The translations under genes and the position numbers were made by a program. Shown piece by piece: positions 1-8,026 of a DNA stretch of 36,258 nt. The stretch is from Sulfurospirillum sp. (GTDB lineage Bacteria; Campylobacterota; Campylobacteria; Campylobacterales; Sulfurospirillaceae): contig JALSME010000102.1 in NCBI GenBank assembly GCA_026987955.1, positions 1 through 36,258 of the forward strand. Reading direction: 5' to 3'. The notes beneath the pieces are model-generated. The model did no database searches. It had not been told where the DNA came from and saw only the letters and a list, made by a program, of their open reading frames with translations. The stretch's first letter is position 1; each line of letters opens with the position of its first letter.

Positions 1-2
1 TA

Positions 3-137
3 AGCGATAAAACCCTAAAAACCATAGACAGCATACTTCAAAGAGCACAAAACCAAAATCAAAAGATGCTAGAACATGCTCAAAAGCTATTTGATTCACT
101 TTTAAATCAAATGGATAGGTTTGAGCTTTACATGTAG
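3..137 (+). CDS. C-terminal end of an unknown protein (5' end outside window)
   Basis: An open frame enters from the left edge and ends at TAG 135-137, giving 44 residues that finish in DRFELYM. The stretch is rich in Gln, Lys, Leu and Asp with no hydrophobic segment and looks helical, possibly coiled coil. No family can be assigned from this tail. The last codons lie in TTTACATGTAG, a degenerate relative of the CTCTACATGTAGAG palindrome seen elsewhere in the window. znuA begins 25 bases downstream on the same strand. That the frame is coding is inferred from its being open from the edge and from its amino-acid composition. Confidence 0.55.
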   Translation, partial: SDKTLKTIDSILQRAQNQNQKMLEHAQKLFDSLLNQMDRFELYM

Positions 138-149
138 CAGTAAAAGTTG

Positions 150-155
150 TATAAT
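150..155 (+). promoter_or_regulatory. Probable -10 box of znuA (possibly leaderless)
   Basis: TATAAT, preceded by TG (extended form TGTATAAT), ends only 7 bases before the znuA ATG at 163. Transcription starting at the normal distance would begin at or within a base or two of the ATG, and no Shine-Dalgarno sequence is visible between. This suggests a leaderless mRNA. It is an inference from spacing only. Confidence 0.4.
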
Positions 156-162
156 TTCACCT

Positions 163-999
163 ATGAAAAAAATACTATTTATACTACTTACACTTTCTTC
201 ATTTGTATTTGCAAATGTCAATGTTATAGTGAGCATAGCTCCTCAAGAAACTTTCGTACAAGCCATTGGTGGCGATAAAGTCAATATAACACTTATGGTA
301 AAACCAGGCAACTCTCCTCATACTTATGAGCCAAAACCATCGCAGATGAAAGCTATATCAAAAGCAGAACTATACTTTTCGATAGGTGTTGAGTTTGAAG
401 ATGTTTGGCTAAAAAGATTTCAAAATCAAAATCAAAATATGATTATCATAGATAGTTCTAAAAATATAAAAAAAATTAACATGTTAGAACATTCACATAG
501 AGCCGAAGAACATGAAATAGAAGCAAAAGATCCACATATATGGACAAATCCTAAAAATGTAAAAATTATAGCTCAAAATATCTATGAGGCATTGGCTGAC
601 TTTGATCCTGAAAATCAAAAGTATTATAAAGAAAATTTAAAAAGATATTTAGAATATATAACAAGTATTGATAAAAAAATAAAAAATATAATTAAGCCCA
701 ATAGTAAATTTATGATATTTCATCCATCTTGGGGATATTTTTCAAAAGAGTATAATATCACTCAAATCCCAATAGAAGTAGCTGGTAAAAGTCCAAAACC
801 AAAAGAGTTAAAGCAACTAATAGAAAAAGCAAAAAAAGAGAAAGTAAATGCCATATTTACCTCACCTGAATTCTCAGACGCAATTGCAAAACAGATATCA
901 AATGAGCTAAAAATACCTGTAATAAAAATCAGTCCACTTGCTAAAAACTGGGGTGAAAACCTTATCTATTTTGCTAAAAATATCTCTAATGAAAACTAG
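163..999 (+). CDS. znuA: Zinc ABC transporter substrate-binding protein, ZnuA/TroA family
   Basis: Periplasmic metal-binding lipoprotein-type or soluble receptor that delivers Zn2+ (or Mn2+) to an ABC importer. The 278-residue product starts with a classic signal peptide (MKKILFILLTLSSFVFA). It has the cluster A-1 fold markers: a His in SPHTYEPKPSQ, a short His/acid-rich loop (HSHRAEEHE), DPHIWTNPKN, FHPSWGYF and the C-terminal TSPEFSD segment with the last acidic ligand. The modest His-rich loop favours zinc. I place the start at 163 because the signal peptide begins there; an in-frame TTG at 121 would add 14 residues that overlap the upstream gene. The 3' end overlaps the convergent fliP gene by 14 bases. 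No znuB or znuC is present in the window. Confidence 0.88.
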   Translation: MKKILFILLTLSSFVFANVNVIVSIAPQETFVQAIGGDKVNITLMVKPGNSPHTYEPKPSQMKAISKAELYFSIGVEFEDVWLKRFQNQNQNMIIIDSSKNIKKINMLEHSHRAEEHEIEAKDPHIWTNPKNVKIIAQNIYEALADFDPENQKYYKENLKRYLEYITSIDKKIKNIIKPNSKFMIFHPSWGYFSKEYNITQIPIEVAGKSPKPKELKQLIEKAKKEKVNAIFTSPEFSDAIAKQISNELKIPVIKISPLAKNWGENLIYFAKNISNEN

Positions 1000-1720
1000 C
1001 CACTAGATTTCCAACAAGCAAATTCCAACCATCTACGAGAACAAATATAAGTAGTTTAAATGGTAAGGAAATCATAACAGGTGGAAGCATCATCATACCC
1101 ATACTCATGAGAACTGAAGCCACAACCATATCTATAACCAAAAATGGAAGAAATAGCAAAAAACCTATTTGAAAGGCTGTTTTTAATTCACTTATTATAA
1201 ATGCTGGCATAGCAACAGTCAGAGGTACATCTTCAATATTTTTTGGGTTATCTAAGTTTCTTATACGAAAAAATAGTGCAAGGTCCTTTTCTCTTGTATT
1301 TCTTACCATAAAAGCCTTAAATGGCTGAACACCCTTCTCAAATGCCTCTTGATAACCAATCTCTTGTGCTAAATATGGCTTTACAGCTATATTGTAAGAT
1401 TTTGTAGCAATAGGCTCCATAATAAAAAATGTCAAAATCAGAGCAAGTGAAACTAAAACCTGATTTGGTGGCATCTGCTGTGTTCCAAGTGCTTGTCTTA
1501 AAAATGAAAAGACAACAATTAGTCTCAAAAAACTAGTGCCTATAAATATAATAGAAGGAGCCAAAACTAAAATAGTAAGTACAACAAGAAGGTTTAAGCT
1601 AGTAACTAACTGCTGTGGAGAATCAGGTGCCGTTAGACTTAAATTTACTGTTGGAATTGCATCTGCACCTACAAGCAGGTTTGTTCCTAAAAGTAAAAAA
1701 GAAATCAATATTCTATTCAA
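986..1720 (-). CDS. fliP: Flagellar type III export apparatus protein FliP
   Basis: Integral membrane component of the flagellar protein export gate (with FliQ and FliR). The 244-residue product has a cleavable N-terminal signal segment (about 1-20), a hydrophobic helix near 43-75, a hydrophilic central loop, and paired helices near 180-205 and 212-240. Typical FliP blocks are visible: SFLRLIVVFSFLRQALGTQQMPPNQVL and the C-terminal LMSMGMMMLPPVMISLPFKL (given here as two separate signatures). It starts with TTG directly abutting the motB stop codon (TAATTG), so translational coupling with motB is likely. From memory, C. jejuni also has fliP next to glmU (Cj0820c/Cj0821). Confidence 0.95.
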   Translation of the reverse strand: MNRILISFLLLGTNLLVGADAIPTVNLSLTAPDSPQQLVTSLNLLVVLTILVLAPSIIFIGTSFLRLIVVFSFLRQALGTQQMPPNQVLVSLALILTFFIMEPIATKSYNIAVKPYLAQEIGYQEAFEKGVQPFKAFMVRNTREKDLALFFRIRNLDNPKNIEDVPLTVAMPAFIISELKTAFQIGFLLFLPFLVIDMVVASVLMSMGMMMLPPVMISLPFKLLIFVLVDGWNLLVGNLVASFH

Positions 1721-2506
1721 TTATTTTGCCTTAGCTGCTGTATCAAGTACACTTTTTTGAGCCCTATCTTTCATACCATTATCTAATGAAAAGAATTGCA
1801 AATCTACTCTTCTATTTTTAGCTCTTCCTTCTTCAGTTGCATTTGAAGCGATAGGGTCGAACTCAGCTTTTCCTGCCGCAGATATTTTTTTAGGATCAAC
1901 ACTGTTTTTTATAAGTTCTTTGACAACACTAACAGCTCTAGCAGTTGAGAGTTCCCAATTGTCTTTATATGGACTAGTACTATCTGGTGGATTTATATCT
2001 GTATGCCCTCTTGCCCGTACATGAAGTTTTTCCGGAAGTTTTTTAACTATAAGTGCAATTCGTTTTAAAAATAGAAGTGCATCTTCGTTTTGTATCACTG
2101 CAGAGCCTGGTTTAAAAAGAAGCCCATCTGGAAGTCTTATTATAAAGCCATCTTCTGCCTCTTCTAGTTGAATTTCTGGTCCACCTGAAGTCTTTAGCAT
2201 CTCGTTTATTTCGGTAATTGCTTTTTTGAGTTGAGTAGTTACAACTCTATTTGATGTCTCCTCACTTGTCTCAATCGGAGTAGCCTGTTGTTGTCTTTCT
2301 CGACTTATCTCTGTTTTAGTTCCACCCTCAAGAACACTAAGAGCACCTGCAAGTGAGCCAATAGCCTCTTGAATTTTTTTTGCATCCATAGTTGACATGG
2401 AAAGAAGAAGAACAAAAAAGCACAGAAGTAGTGACATCAAATCACCAAATGCAGCAAGCCATCCTGGCATACATTTAGGACAATCAGGACATTTTTGTTT
2501 ACCCAT
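1721..2506 (-). CDS. motB: Flagellar motor stator protein MotB
   Basis: Peptidoglycan-anchored half of the proton-driven stator. The 261 residues comprise a short cytoplasmic N terminus, one transmembrane helix (about 20-40) carrying the proton-binding Asp22 in AFGDLMSLLLCFF, a linker, and a C-terminal OmpA-like peptidoglycan-binding domain (about 125-245) with RGHTDINPP, ELSTARAVSVV and GRAKNRRVDL. The N terminus contains three closely spaced cysteines, C6-x2-C9-x2-C12, just before the helix. It lies 8 bases after motA and immediately before fliP, in one operon. Confidence 0.95.
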   Translation of the reverse strand: MGKQKCPDCPKCMPGWLAAFGDLMSLLLCFFVLLLSMSTMDAKKIQEAIGSLAGALSVLEGGTKTEISRERQQQATPIETSEETSNRVVTTQLKKAITEINEMLKTSGGPEIQLEEAEDGFIIRLPDGLLFKPGSAVIQNEDALLFLKRIALIVKKLPEKLHVRARGHTDINPPDSTSPYKDNWELSTARAVSVVKELIKNSVDPKKISAAGKAEFDPIASNATEEGRAKNRRVDLQFFSLDNGMKDRAQKSVLDTAAKAK

Positions 2507-2514
2507 TTTTTTGC

Positions 2515-3279
2515 CTAATCAAACTGTGAAGTTCTCTCTTTAGGTGGCAAAAATGATAAAAGTTTACCCTCTAAAGTTCTTGGATTATCTCCTGCTTGGA
2601 TAGCCATAATACCCTCTAGTATGAGTGTTTTTGCCAGCGTTTCATCGGCATCTCTAATACCAAGTATATTAGCAACCGGACCACCAACAATGTTACCAAT
2701 CATAGCACCATACATGGTTGTAAGTAACGCAACTGCCATAGCAGGACCAATTGCTGAAGGATCTGCCATATTTAAGAGCATCGCAACAAGACCTATAAGA
2801 GTACCAATCATACCCATAGCACCTGAAAAACCACCCATCTGTTCAAAAATTTGTGCATTTGATTGATGACGAGAACTTGTTTGTTCCATATCTATCTCAA
2901 GAAGATCTCTAATCGTATCTGGCTCATTTCCATCTACTGCCATACTAAGACCTTTTTTTAAAAACTCATTTTCTTCGCTATTTGCATCAGCTTCGAGAGC
3001 TAGTATGCCATCTCTTCTAGCTTTTGTTGAGTATTCAACCATTTTTTTTATAAGTGCTGGAACATCTTCTTGTGGAGGCTTAATTGCAATCATAAAAACT
3101 TTGGAAAGACTCTTCATCTGCTCCATTTTAAAGCCGACTAAAAGAACACCTGTCGTACCACCAAAAACAATCAATATAGATGGAATATCGATATAAGGGC
3201 CGATACCAACACCCATAGCCATAGCACCAAAAAGTAGTGCCAATGTAAGTACTAAACCAACGACCGTTCCTAAATCCAT
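2515..3279 (-). CDS. motA: Flagellar motor stator protein MotA
   Basis: Proton-channel half of the MotAB stator. The 254-residue product has four hydrophobic segments: two at the N terminus (about 3-50) and two at about 150-205. The MotA signature GAMGMIGTLIGLVAML is followed by DPSAIGPAMAVALLTTMYG, which holds a conserved proline. The long cytoplasmic loop between pairs carries the charged torque-generating region. A good Shine-Dalgarno sequence (AAGGA, complement at 3285-3289) precedes the ATG. motA is the first gene of motA-motB-fliP and diverges from glmU across a 147-bp gap that must hold both promoters. Confidence 0.95.
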   Translation of the reverse strand: MDLGTVVGLVLTLALLFGAMAMGVGIGPYIDIPSILIVFGGTTGVLLVGFKMEQMKSLSKVFMIAIKPPQEDVPALIKKMVEYSTKARRDGILALEADANSEENEFLKKGLSMAVDGNEPDTIRDLLEIDMEQTSSRHQSNAQIFEQMGGFSGAMGMIGTLIGLVAMLLNMADPSAIGPAMAVALLTTMYGAMIGNIVGGPVANILGIRDADETLAKTLILEGIMAIQAGDNPRTLEGKLLSFLPPKERTSQFD

Positions 3280-3380
3280 GTGCGTCCTTGCATAATTCTA
3301 TATTTTTACATAGTTTATTTGTTTTTATGTTAAAAAGTGGTTAAAAGAACCATTTTATAACGATTAAAACATTATTTAGT

Positions 3381-3386
3381 TAAAAT
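3381..3386 (+). promoter_or_regulatory. Candidate -10 box for the glmU operon
   Basis: TAAAAT lies 40 bases before the glmU start within a very AT-rich stretch, as is usual for Campylobacterota vegetative promoters, which lack a strong -35. A Shine-Dalgarno sequence AAGGGG (3416-3421) stands 5 bases before the GTG at 3427. Assignment of the -10 rests on match and spacing only. Confidence 0.35.
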
Positions 3387-3426
3387 ATCGTCTATTCAAA
3401 TAAAAAATTTACTCTAAGGGGTTTAG

Positions 3427-4728
3427 GTGAATACATCTATTGCTATTATGGCTGCTGGATTTGGTACAAGAATGAAATCAAAAAAACCAAAAGTTTTACA
3501 TGAAATTAGTGGATTTTCTATGCTGTATCACATCATAAAAGAGGCTCAAAAAATCTCTGATGATATACATGTAATCCTACATCACCAAGCAGAACTAATC
3601 CAAAAAAAAATGAATACAGATTTTCAGAACCTAAACTATGTACTACAAGACCACAAAAACTACCCTGGTACTGGTGGTGCAATCATGGGTGTTAAGCCAA
3701 AGTATGAAAGAGTTTTAGTACTAAATGGCGACATGCCTCTTTTGGAAGCTGATGATATGAAAGCTTTTTTTACAGAAAATACAAAAGTTGTTATGAGTAG
3801 TTTTACATGTAGTGACCCAACAGGATACGGAAGAGTTGTTATGGATAGCTCAAATAGAGTATCTAAAATAGTAGAGCATAAAGATGCAAATGAAGATGAA
3901 CTAAAAATCAAAAATGTAAATGCAGGTGTCTACCTTTTTGAAACAAACTTTTTAAGTCAAAACTTACAAAAACTTTCAAACGACAATAGCCAAAAAGAGT
4001 ATTATATAACCGATCTAGTTAGTATCGCAAATGAGCAAAATATAACAGTAAAAGCAGTACAAGTTAATGAACAAACATTTATGGGTGTAAATTCTAAATA
4101 TCATCTTAGTATCGCTGAAGAGATTATGCAAAGAAGAATTAAAAGACGATTTATGGAGGCAGGTGTTAGTATGAGACTACCTGAAACTATATATATTGAG
4201 AGTGATGTTATCATTGAGGGTGAATCTGTTTTAGAGAGTGGTGTTTCACTTTTAAATGGTAGTAAAATTATAAACTCTATTGTAAAAACAAATTCTGTTG
4301 TAGATGATAGTATGATAAAAAATTCCGAAGTTGGTCCAATGGCAAGGATAAGACCAAAATCTGTTCTAATTGATAGTAAAATAGGAAACTTTGTAGAGAT
4401 AAAAAAATCAACTCTAAACGGTGTAAAAGCAGGACATCTAAGTTACTTAGGCGATAGTGAAATAGACAGTGGTACAAACATAGGTTGTGGGACTATTACT
4501 TGTAACTATGATGGTAAAGCAAAATACAAAACGATTATAGGTAAAAATGTGTTTGTTGGAAGTGACTCACAACTTGTTGCTCCAGTTACGATTGAAGATG
4601 ATGTCATCATTGCAAGTGGAACAACCGTTACACAAAATGTAAAAAAAGGATCACTAGCAATTGCAAGAGTAAAGATGAAAATACTAGATGACTTCTTTTA
4701 TAAATTCTTCGGAAAAAACAATGCTTAA
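3427..4728 (+). CDS. glmU: Bifunctional UDP-GlcNAc pyrophosphorylase / glucosamine-1-phosphate acetyltransferase
   Basis: Cytoplasmic enzyme making UDP-N-acetylglucosamine for peptidoglycan and LPS. The 433 residues hold an N-terminal nucleotidyltransferase domain with AAGFGTRMKSKKPK (about 9-22) and the metal-binding LNGDMPLL. A left-handed beta-helix acetyltransferase domain (about 245-425) follows, with hexapeptide repeats and GCGTITCNYDGKAKYKT. It is slightly shorter than the E. coli enzyme (456), as usual in this phylum. The start is GTG, fixed by the AAGGGG ribosome-binding site. It heads a run of seven overlapping genes. Its stop overlaps coaBC by 8 bases. Confidence 0.96.
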   Translation: MNTSIAIMAAGFGTRMKSKKPKVLHEISGFSMLYHIIKEAQKISDDIHVILHHQAELIQKKMNTDFQNLNYVLQDHKNYPGTGGAIMGVKPKYERVLVLNGDMPLLEADDMKAFFTENTKVVMSSFTCSDPTGYGRVVMDSSNRVSKIVEHKDANEDELKIKNVNAGVYLFETNFLSQNLQKLSNDNSQKEYYITDLVSIANEQNITVKAVQVNEQTFMGVNSKYHLSIAEEIMQRRIKRRFMEAGVSMRLPETIYIESDVIIEGESVLESGVSLLNGSKIINSIVKTNSVVDDSMIKNSEVGPMARIRPKSVLIDSKIGNFVEIKKSTLNGVKAGHLSYLGDSEIDSGTNIGCGTITCNYDGKAKYKTIIGKNVFVGSDSQLVAPVTIEDDVIIASGTTVTQNVKKGSLAIARVKMKILDDFFYKFFGKNNA

Positions 4729-5893
4729 AAACAAAAATATTTTAGTTGGTGTTACAGGAAGCATCGCTATATACAAAACTCTTGAGATTATTCGTCTGTT
4801 TATAAAAGCACGAGCAAATGTAAGAGTTATCATGAGCGAGGAAGCAAAAAGATTTATTACCCCTCTTACCTTTGAGGCTATTAGCCAAAATTGTGTCCTA
4901 CATTCACAAAGTGAAAGCTGGGCAGATGAGCTAAACCACATACACATTGGTAAATGGGCAGATATCTTTCTTATAGCTCCTATAACTGCAAACAGTATAA
5001 ACAAACTAGCAAATGGTATTGCTGATAATCTTCTTACTCAAACCATACTTGCCTTCAATAAACAGGTCATTATAGCCCCTTCTGCGAATACAAATATGAT
5101 TTTAAACCCTATAACTAAAGATAGTTTAGAAAAACTTAGAAAACAAAACTTCATAATCTGTGAACCACAAAATAAACTTTTAGCTTGCTTAGATGAAGGA
5201 ACTGGTGCCCTTGCAGAACCTCAAAAAATCTTTGATATAACTGCTCGTGAACTCTTAAAAGATGATTTTTGGATTGATAAAAAAGTAGTAGTGACAGGTG
5301 GTGGGAGTGTAGAAAAAATCGATGATGTAAGATGTATTACAAACTTTTCAAGTGGCAAACAAGCAGATGCTCTAGCATATGCTTACTTTCTTGCAGGTGC
5401 AGATGTAACACTCATCAGCTCAAAAGAGCCTCTACATGTAGAGCCGATTCTAGTACAAAGCTCATCTGAATTTAAAAGTGCTATTGAGAGCTCTACATGT
5501 AGAGGATGCTACCTTGTAATGTGTGCTGCGATTAGTGATTTTGTCCCAAAACATATAACAAATGGAAAACTAAAAAAAGAGAATCTTGGTCAAGAATGGA
5601 GTCTAGAGCTTGTTAAAAATGAAGATATTCTTTTAAATCTAGATAAAAAAGGTATGAAAACTATAGGTTTTAAGGCTGAGATAGATAAAAATAGTGCTTT
5701 AAAAAGTGCAAAAGATATGCTTGTGAAAAAATCTCTTGATGCTGTTTGCCTAAATGTATTAGAATCTAAAAACAGTTTTGGAAGTAATCAGAATGAAGTT
5801 ACTTTTATTACAAAAGATAGTGATGTTGCACTTAAATTTGCATCAAAACATGAAATTGCAAAACAGATAGTTGAGCTTTCAAAAAACATATGA
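4721..5893 (+). CDS. coaBC: Bifunctional phosphopantothenoylcysteine decarboxylase / phosphopantothenate-cysteine ligase
   Basis: Catalyses two consecutive steps of coenzyme A synthesis. I start it at ATG 4721 (390 residues), where the flavoprotein fold begins (NILVGVTGSIAIYK); an in-frame ATG at 4688 would add 11 residues inside glmU. The CoaC domain shows His73 in HIHIGKWAD, the PSANTNM segment (Asn123) and the active-site Cys156 in LLACLDEG. The CoaB domain shows TGGGSVEKIDDVRCITNFSSGK and KLKKENL. Two exact copies of the palindrome CTCTACATGTAGAG lie inside the CoaB domain, read as LHVE (238-241) and SSTCR (257-261), in a region where the family is loosely conserved. The next gene begins at an ATGA overlap. 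Confidence 0.95.
   Translation: MLKNKNILVGVTGSIAIYKTLEIIRLFIKARANVRVIMSEEAKRFITPLTFEAISQNCVLHSQSESWADELNHIHIGKWADIFLIAPITANSINKLANGIADNLLTQTILAFNKQVIIAPSANTNMILNPITKDSLEKLRKQNFIICEPQNKLLACLDEGTGALAEPQKIFDITARELLKDDFWIDKKVVVTGGGSVEKIDDVRCITNFSSGKQADALAYAYFLAGADVTLISSKEPLHVEPILVQSSSEFKSAIESSTCRGCYLVMCAAISDFVPKHITNGKLKKENLGQEWSLELVKNEDILLNLDKKGMKTIGFKAEIDKNSALKSAKDMLVKKSLDAVCLNVLESKNSFGSNQNEVTFITKDSDVALKFASKHEIAKQIVELSKNI
5430..5443. repeat. Palindrome CTCTACATGTAGAG, copy 1 (inside coaBC)
   Basis: Perfect 14-bp palindrome, translated here as the LHVE stretch of CoaB. It cannot be extended; the flanking bases do not pair. A second copy lies 61 bases further on. See copies at 5491, 9429, 22684 and 34632. 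Confidence 0.85.
5491..5504. repeat. Palindrome CTCTACATGTAGAG, copy 2 (inside coaBC)
   Basis: Identical 14-bp palindrome, read here in a different frame from copy 1 (SSTCR instead of LHVE). The two use different codons, so shared protein sequence cannot explain the identity. A large hairpin between the two copies is also possible. Confidence 0.85.
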
Positions 5894-6600
5894 TGAACAC
5901 TATTTCAAAGTTAGCTAAACTCGACTCTTCTATCAGCAGCAAAGGAGCTCATAGATTTAATGGCTCACTTCCAATAACCATAAAAGTTCTAAAAGTACTT
6001 AGCTTGGATAGATACAAACTTCTTTTAGGAACAAAAGAGTTTACAACTAAATCAAAAAAAGAGCTGGAGCATGGTGCAAGCTACTGGGGTAGTTTTGGTG
6101 AGGGGAAGAACGGTATTATTACTATATCAAATCTTGTAAAAAAACCAGATTTTTTACAAAACAAAAAAAACTTTTTAGATATAGAAGTTACAGAATTTTT
6201 AAAACAAATCTCGCAAGTTCCTTCACCAATAAGCACTTTTAAAGAGTGGATAATAGAAAATCTTGAAAAAGATAGTACAAAAAAAGATGATTTTATGCTC
6301 TTCAGTGATATGCTTTTAGCACTAAAAGAGAACATCATTCATCTTCCTCTTAAACACAACTCTATACCTAACTTACTACAAATAAAACTAGGCAATGAAT
6401 ATATGGAGTTTTACTCTGCTTTTGAAAACTTAGGTCCTCTTAGGGGGATTGTAGAAGGTGAAACTTTTCGTTTAGATGTTCTTTTTGATAAAACTTATTA
6501 CTTTTTACAAAGAAGTGGAATCACTTCTTATATACAAATAGTAAAACCAATTGAGCCCCTTTTTAGCTCAGATAGATTGATACTAGATTTGAAAGGTTAA
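5890..6600 (+). CDS. Conserved Campylobacterota protein of unknown function
   Basis: I do not recognise a domain. The 236-residue product has no signal peptide and no membrane helix. It is Lys-, Leu- and Ser-rich, with a central helical region (about 95-145) and a beta-rich C terminus (about 160-236) ending in VKPIEPLFSSDRLILDLKG. It is translationally coupled to coaBC (ATGATGA overlap; two adjacent ATG codons, so the first Met is uncertain by one residue) and followed by uppS after 2 bases. By position it matches the unknown gene between dfp and uppS in C. jejuni (Cj0823, from memory), so the linkage appears old. A role related to envelope or flagellar assembly is only a guess from the neighbours. 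Confidence 0.7.
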   Translation: MMNTISKLAKLDSSISSKGAHRFNGSLPITIKVLKVLSLDRYKLLLGTKEFTTKSKKELEHGASYWGSFGEGKNGIITISNLVKKPDFLQNKKNFLDIEVTEFLKQISQVPSPISTFKEWIIENLEKDSTKKDDFMLFSDMLLALKENIIHLPLKHNSIPNLLQIKLGNEYMEFYSAFENLGPLRGIVEGETFRLDVLFDKTYYFLQRSGITSYIQIVKPIEPLFSSDRLILDLKG

Positions 6601-6602
6601 AT

Positions 6603-7283
6603 TTGATAAATAATTTAGATCACTTAGCAATCATAATGGACGGCAATGGAAGATGGGCAGAGCGTCAAAATAAAAGTCGATCTTCTGGACATGAGATGGG
6701 TGCAGAAAATGTACGAATCATTACTGAGTATTGTGCAAAGATTGGTGTTAAGTATCTAACTCTTTATGCATTTAGTACAGAAAATTGGAAACGACCAAAA
6801 GCAGAAGTGGAATTTTTAATGAAACTTCTTAGTAGATTTTTAAAAAAAGAGATAAAAACACTACTTAAAAACAACATCAAGTTTGATGTTATTGGAGATA
6901 TTAGTAAATTCTCAAAATCTTTACAAAAAACAATTCTTCGTGCGAAAGAAGAAACTATAAAATGTACTGGATTAACACAAATACTTGCTATAAACTATGG
7001 CTCAAGAGATGAGATAACAAGATGTGTAAACAAACTGATTCAAAAAGGACAATTGGTAAAAGAGGAGGACATATCTAATATGCTAGATACTTCAAGTTTT
7101 CCAGATGTCGATCTTCTTGTAAGAACGGGCGGCGACCAAAGACTTTCAAACTTTTTACTTTGGCAAAGTGCATATGCTGAACTATTTTTTACAAACACTT
7201 TATGGCCAGATTTTAGTACAGGAGAGCTTGAAACTGTTCTTGCAAAATACAGAACAACATCTAGGAGGTATGGAGCATTATGA
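6603..7283 (+). CDS. uppS: Undecaprenyl diphosphate synthase (cis-prenyltransferase)
   Basis: Makes the C55 lipid carrier used for peptidoglycan and surface polysaccharides. The 226 residues show the family signature from the first line: HLAIIMDGNGRWAE with catalytic Asp13, then YLTLYAFSTENWKRP, and near the end LVRTGGDQRLSNFLLWQSAYAE (split signature) and WPDF. The length is normal. It starts with TTG at 6603, supported by AAAGG at 6592-6596 and by the lack of any other in-frame start before the catalytic Asp. The stop overlaps the following ATG (ATGA). Confidence 0.95.
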   Translation: MINNLDHLAIIMDGNGRWAERQNKSRSSGHEMGAENVRIITEYCAKIGVKYLTLYAFSTENWKRPKAEVEFLMKLLSRFLKKEIKTLLKNNIKFDVIGDISKFSKSLQKTILRAKEETIKCTGLTQILAINYGSRDEITRCVNKLIQKGQLVKEEDISNMLDTSSFPDVDLLVRTGGDQRLSNFLLWQSAYAELFFTNTLWPDFSTGELETVLAKYRTTSRRYGAL

Positions 7284-8026
7284 TTACATCTACTTTAGCA
7301 TTGGTTATATTTTTTGGCTTTATTGGTCTAGCTGTTGGATCATTTTTAAATGTTGTTATCATACGAGTTCCAAAAGGTAAAAGTATCTCTTTGCCTGCTT
7401 CACACTGTGTTATATGCAAACATCCGCTAAAATGGTACCACAATATACCTATCTTTTCTTGGGTTTTTCTTGGAGGTAAGTGTGCTTTTTGTAAAGAAAA
7501 AATCTCTATACAATATCCTATCATTGAAGTATTGACTACATTTATATTTGTCTCTACTGCCTACCAAATTGACTCCGTATCTAATGCACTTATTGTCTCT
7601 ACACTTTTTACTATGCTCTTAGCACTTAGTGTGATTGATTTAAAATACAAGGCTGTACCAGACAGTATAAGTATACCAGCTCTTTTTGTGTCACTTTTTG
7701 TAGATGATTTTATGATCTCACTTAACGATGCCCTTCTTCTTGCAGGTGGATTTGCACTCCTTCGTATCGTTGTTTCTTGGGTTATAAAAAGAGAGGCAAT
7801 GGGTGAAGCTGATATTATCATTGCAGGTGTTATTGGTGCTACTGTAGGGCTTGAGCTTGGACTTGCTGCAATTTATATATCTGCACTCATTGCACTTCCT
7901 GTTTTTATGATAGTTAAGAAAAAGGGATATGAGTTGCCTTTTATACCATTTTTGGCACTTGGACTATATATTACATGGGTGTTTAAAGCAGAAGTTATGT
8001 CTATTTTAAGGATGATTTATGGGTAG
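7280..8026 (+). CDS. pilD: Prepilin peptidase / N-methyltransferase (type IV leader peptidase)
   Basis: Inner-membrane aspartyl protease that cleaves and methylates type IV prepilins or type II secretion pseudopilins. The 248 residues contain about eight membrane segments. The cytoplasmic N-terminal methyltransferase loop has both CxxC zinc pairs (C43-C46 and C68-C71). The catalytic aspartates are Asp120 in VIDLKYKAVPD and Asp178 in GEADIIIAG, a variant of the usual GxGD motif. No pilin or secretion gene lies in the window, so the enzyme acts on substrates encoded elsewhere. From memory, C. jejuni has the same gene at this place in the operon. It overlaps the next gene by 8 bases. Confidence 0.92.
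   Translation: MITSTLALVIFFGFIGLAVGSFLNVVIIRVPKGKSISLPASHCVICKHPLKWYHNIPIFSWVFLGGKCAFCKEKISIQYPIIEVLTTFIFVSTAYQIDSVSNALIVSTLFTMLLALSVIDLKYKAVPDSISIPALFVSLFVDDFMISLNDALLLAGGFALLRIVVSWVIKREAMGEADIIIAGVIGATVGLELGLAAIYISALIALPVFMIVKKKGYELPFIPFLALGLYITWVFKAEVMSILRMIYG

Noticed and set aside
1536-1760. Plus-strand open frame opposite fliP and motB
   Set aside because: It is antisense to two well-supported genes and has no family signature or ribosome-binding site.
4684-5004. Minus-strand open frame opposite the start of coaBC
   Set aside because: Covered by coaBC, whose catalytic motifs are all present on the other strand.
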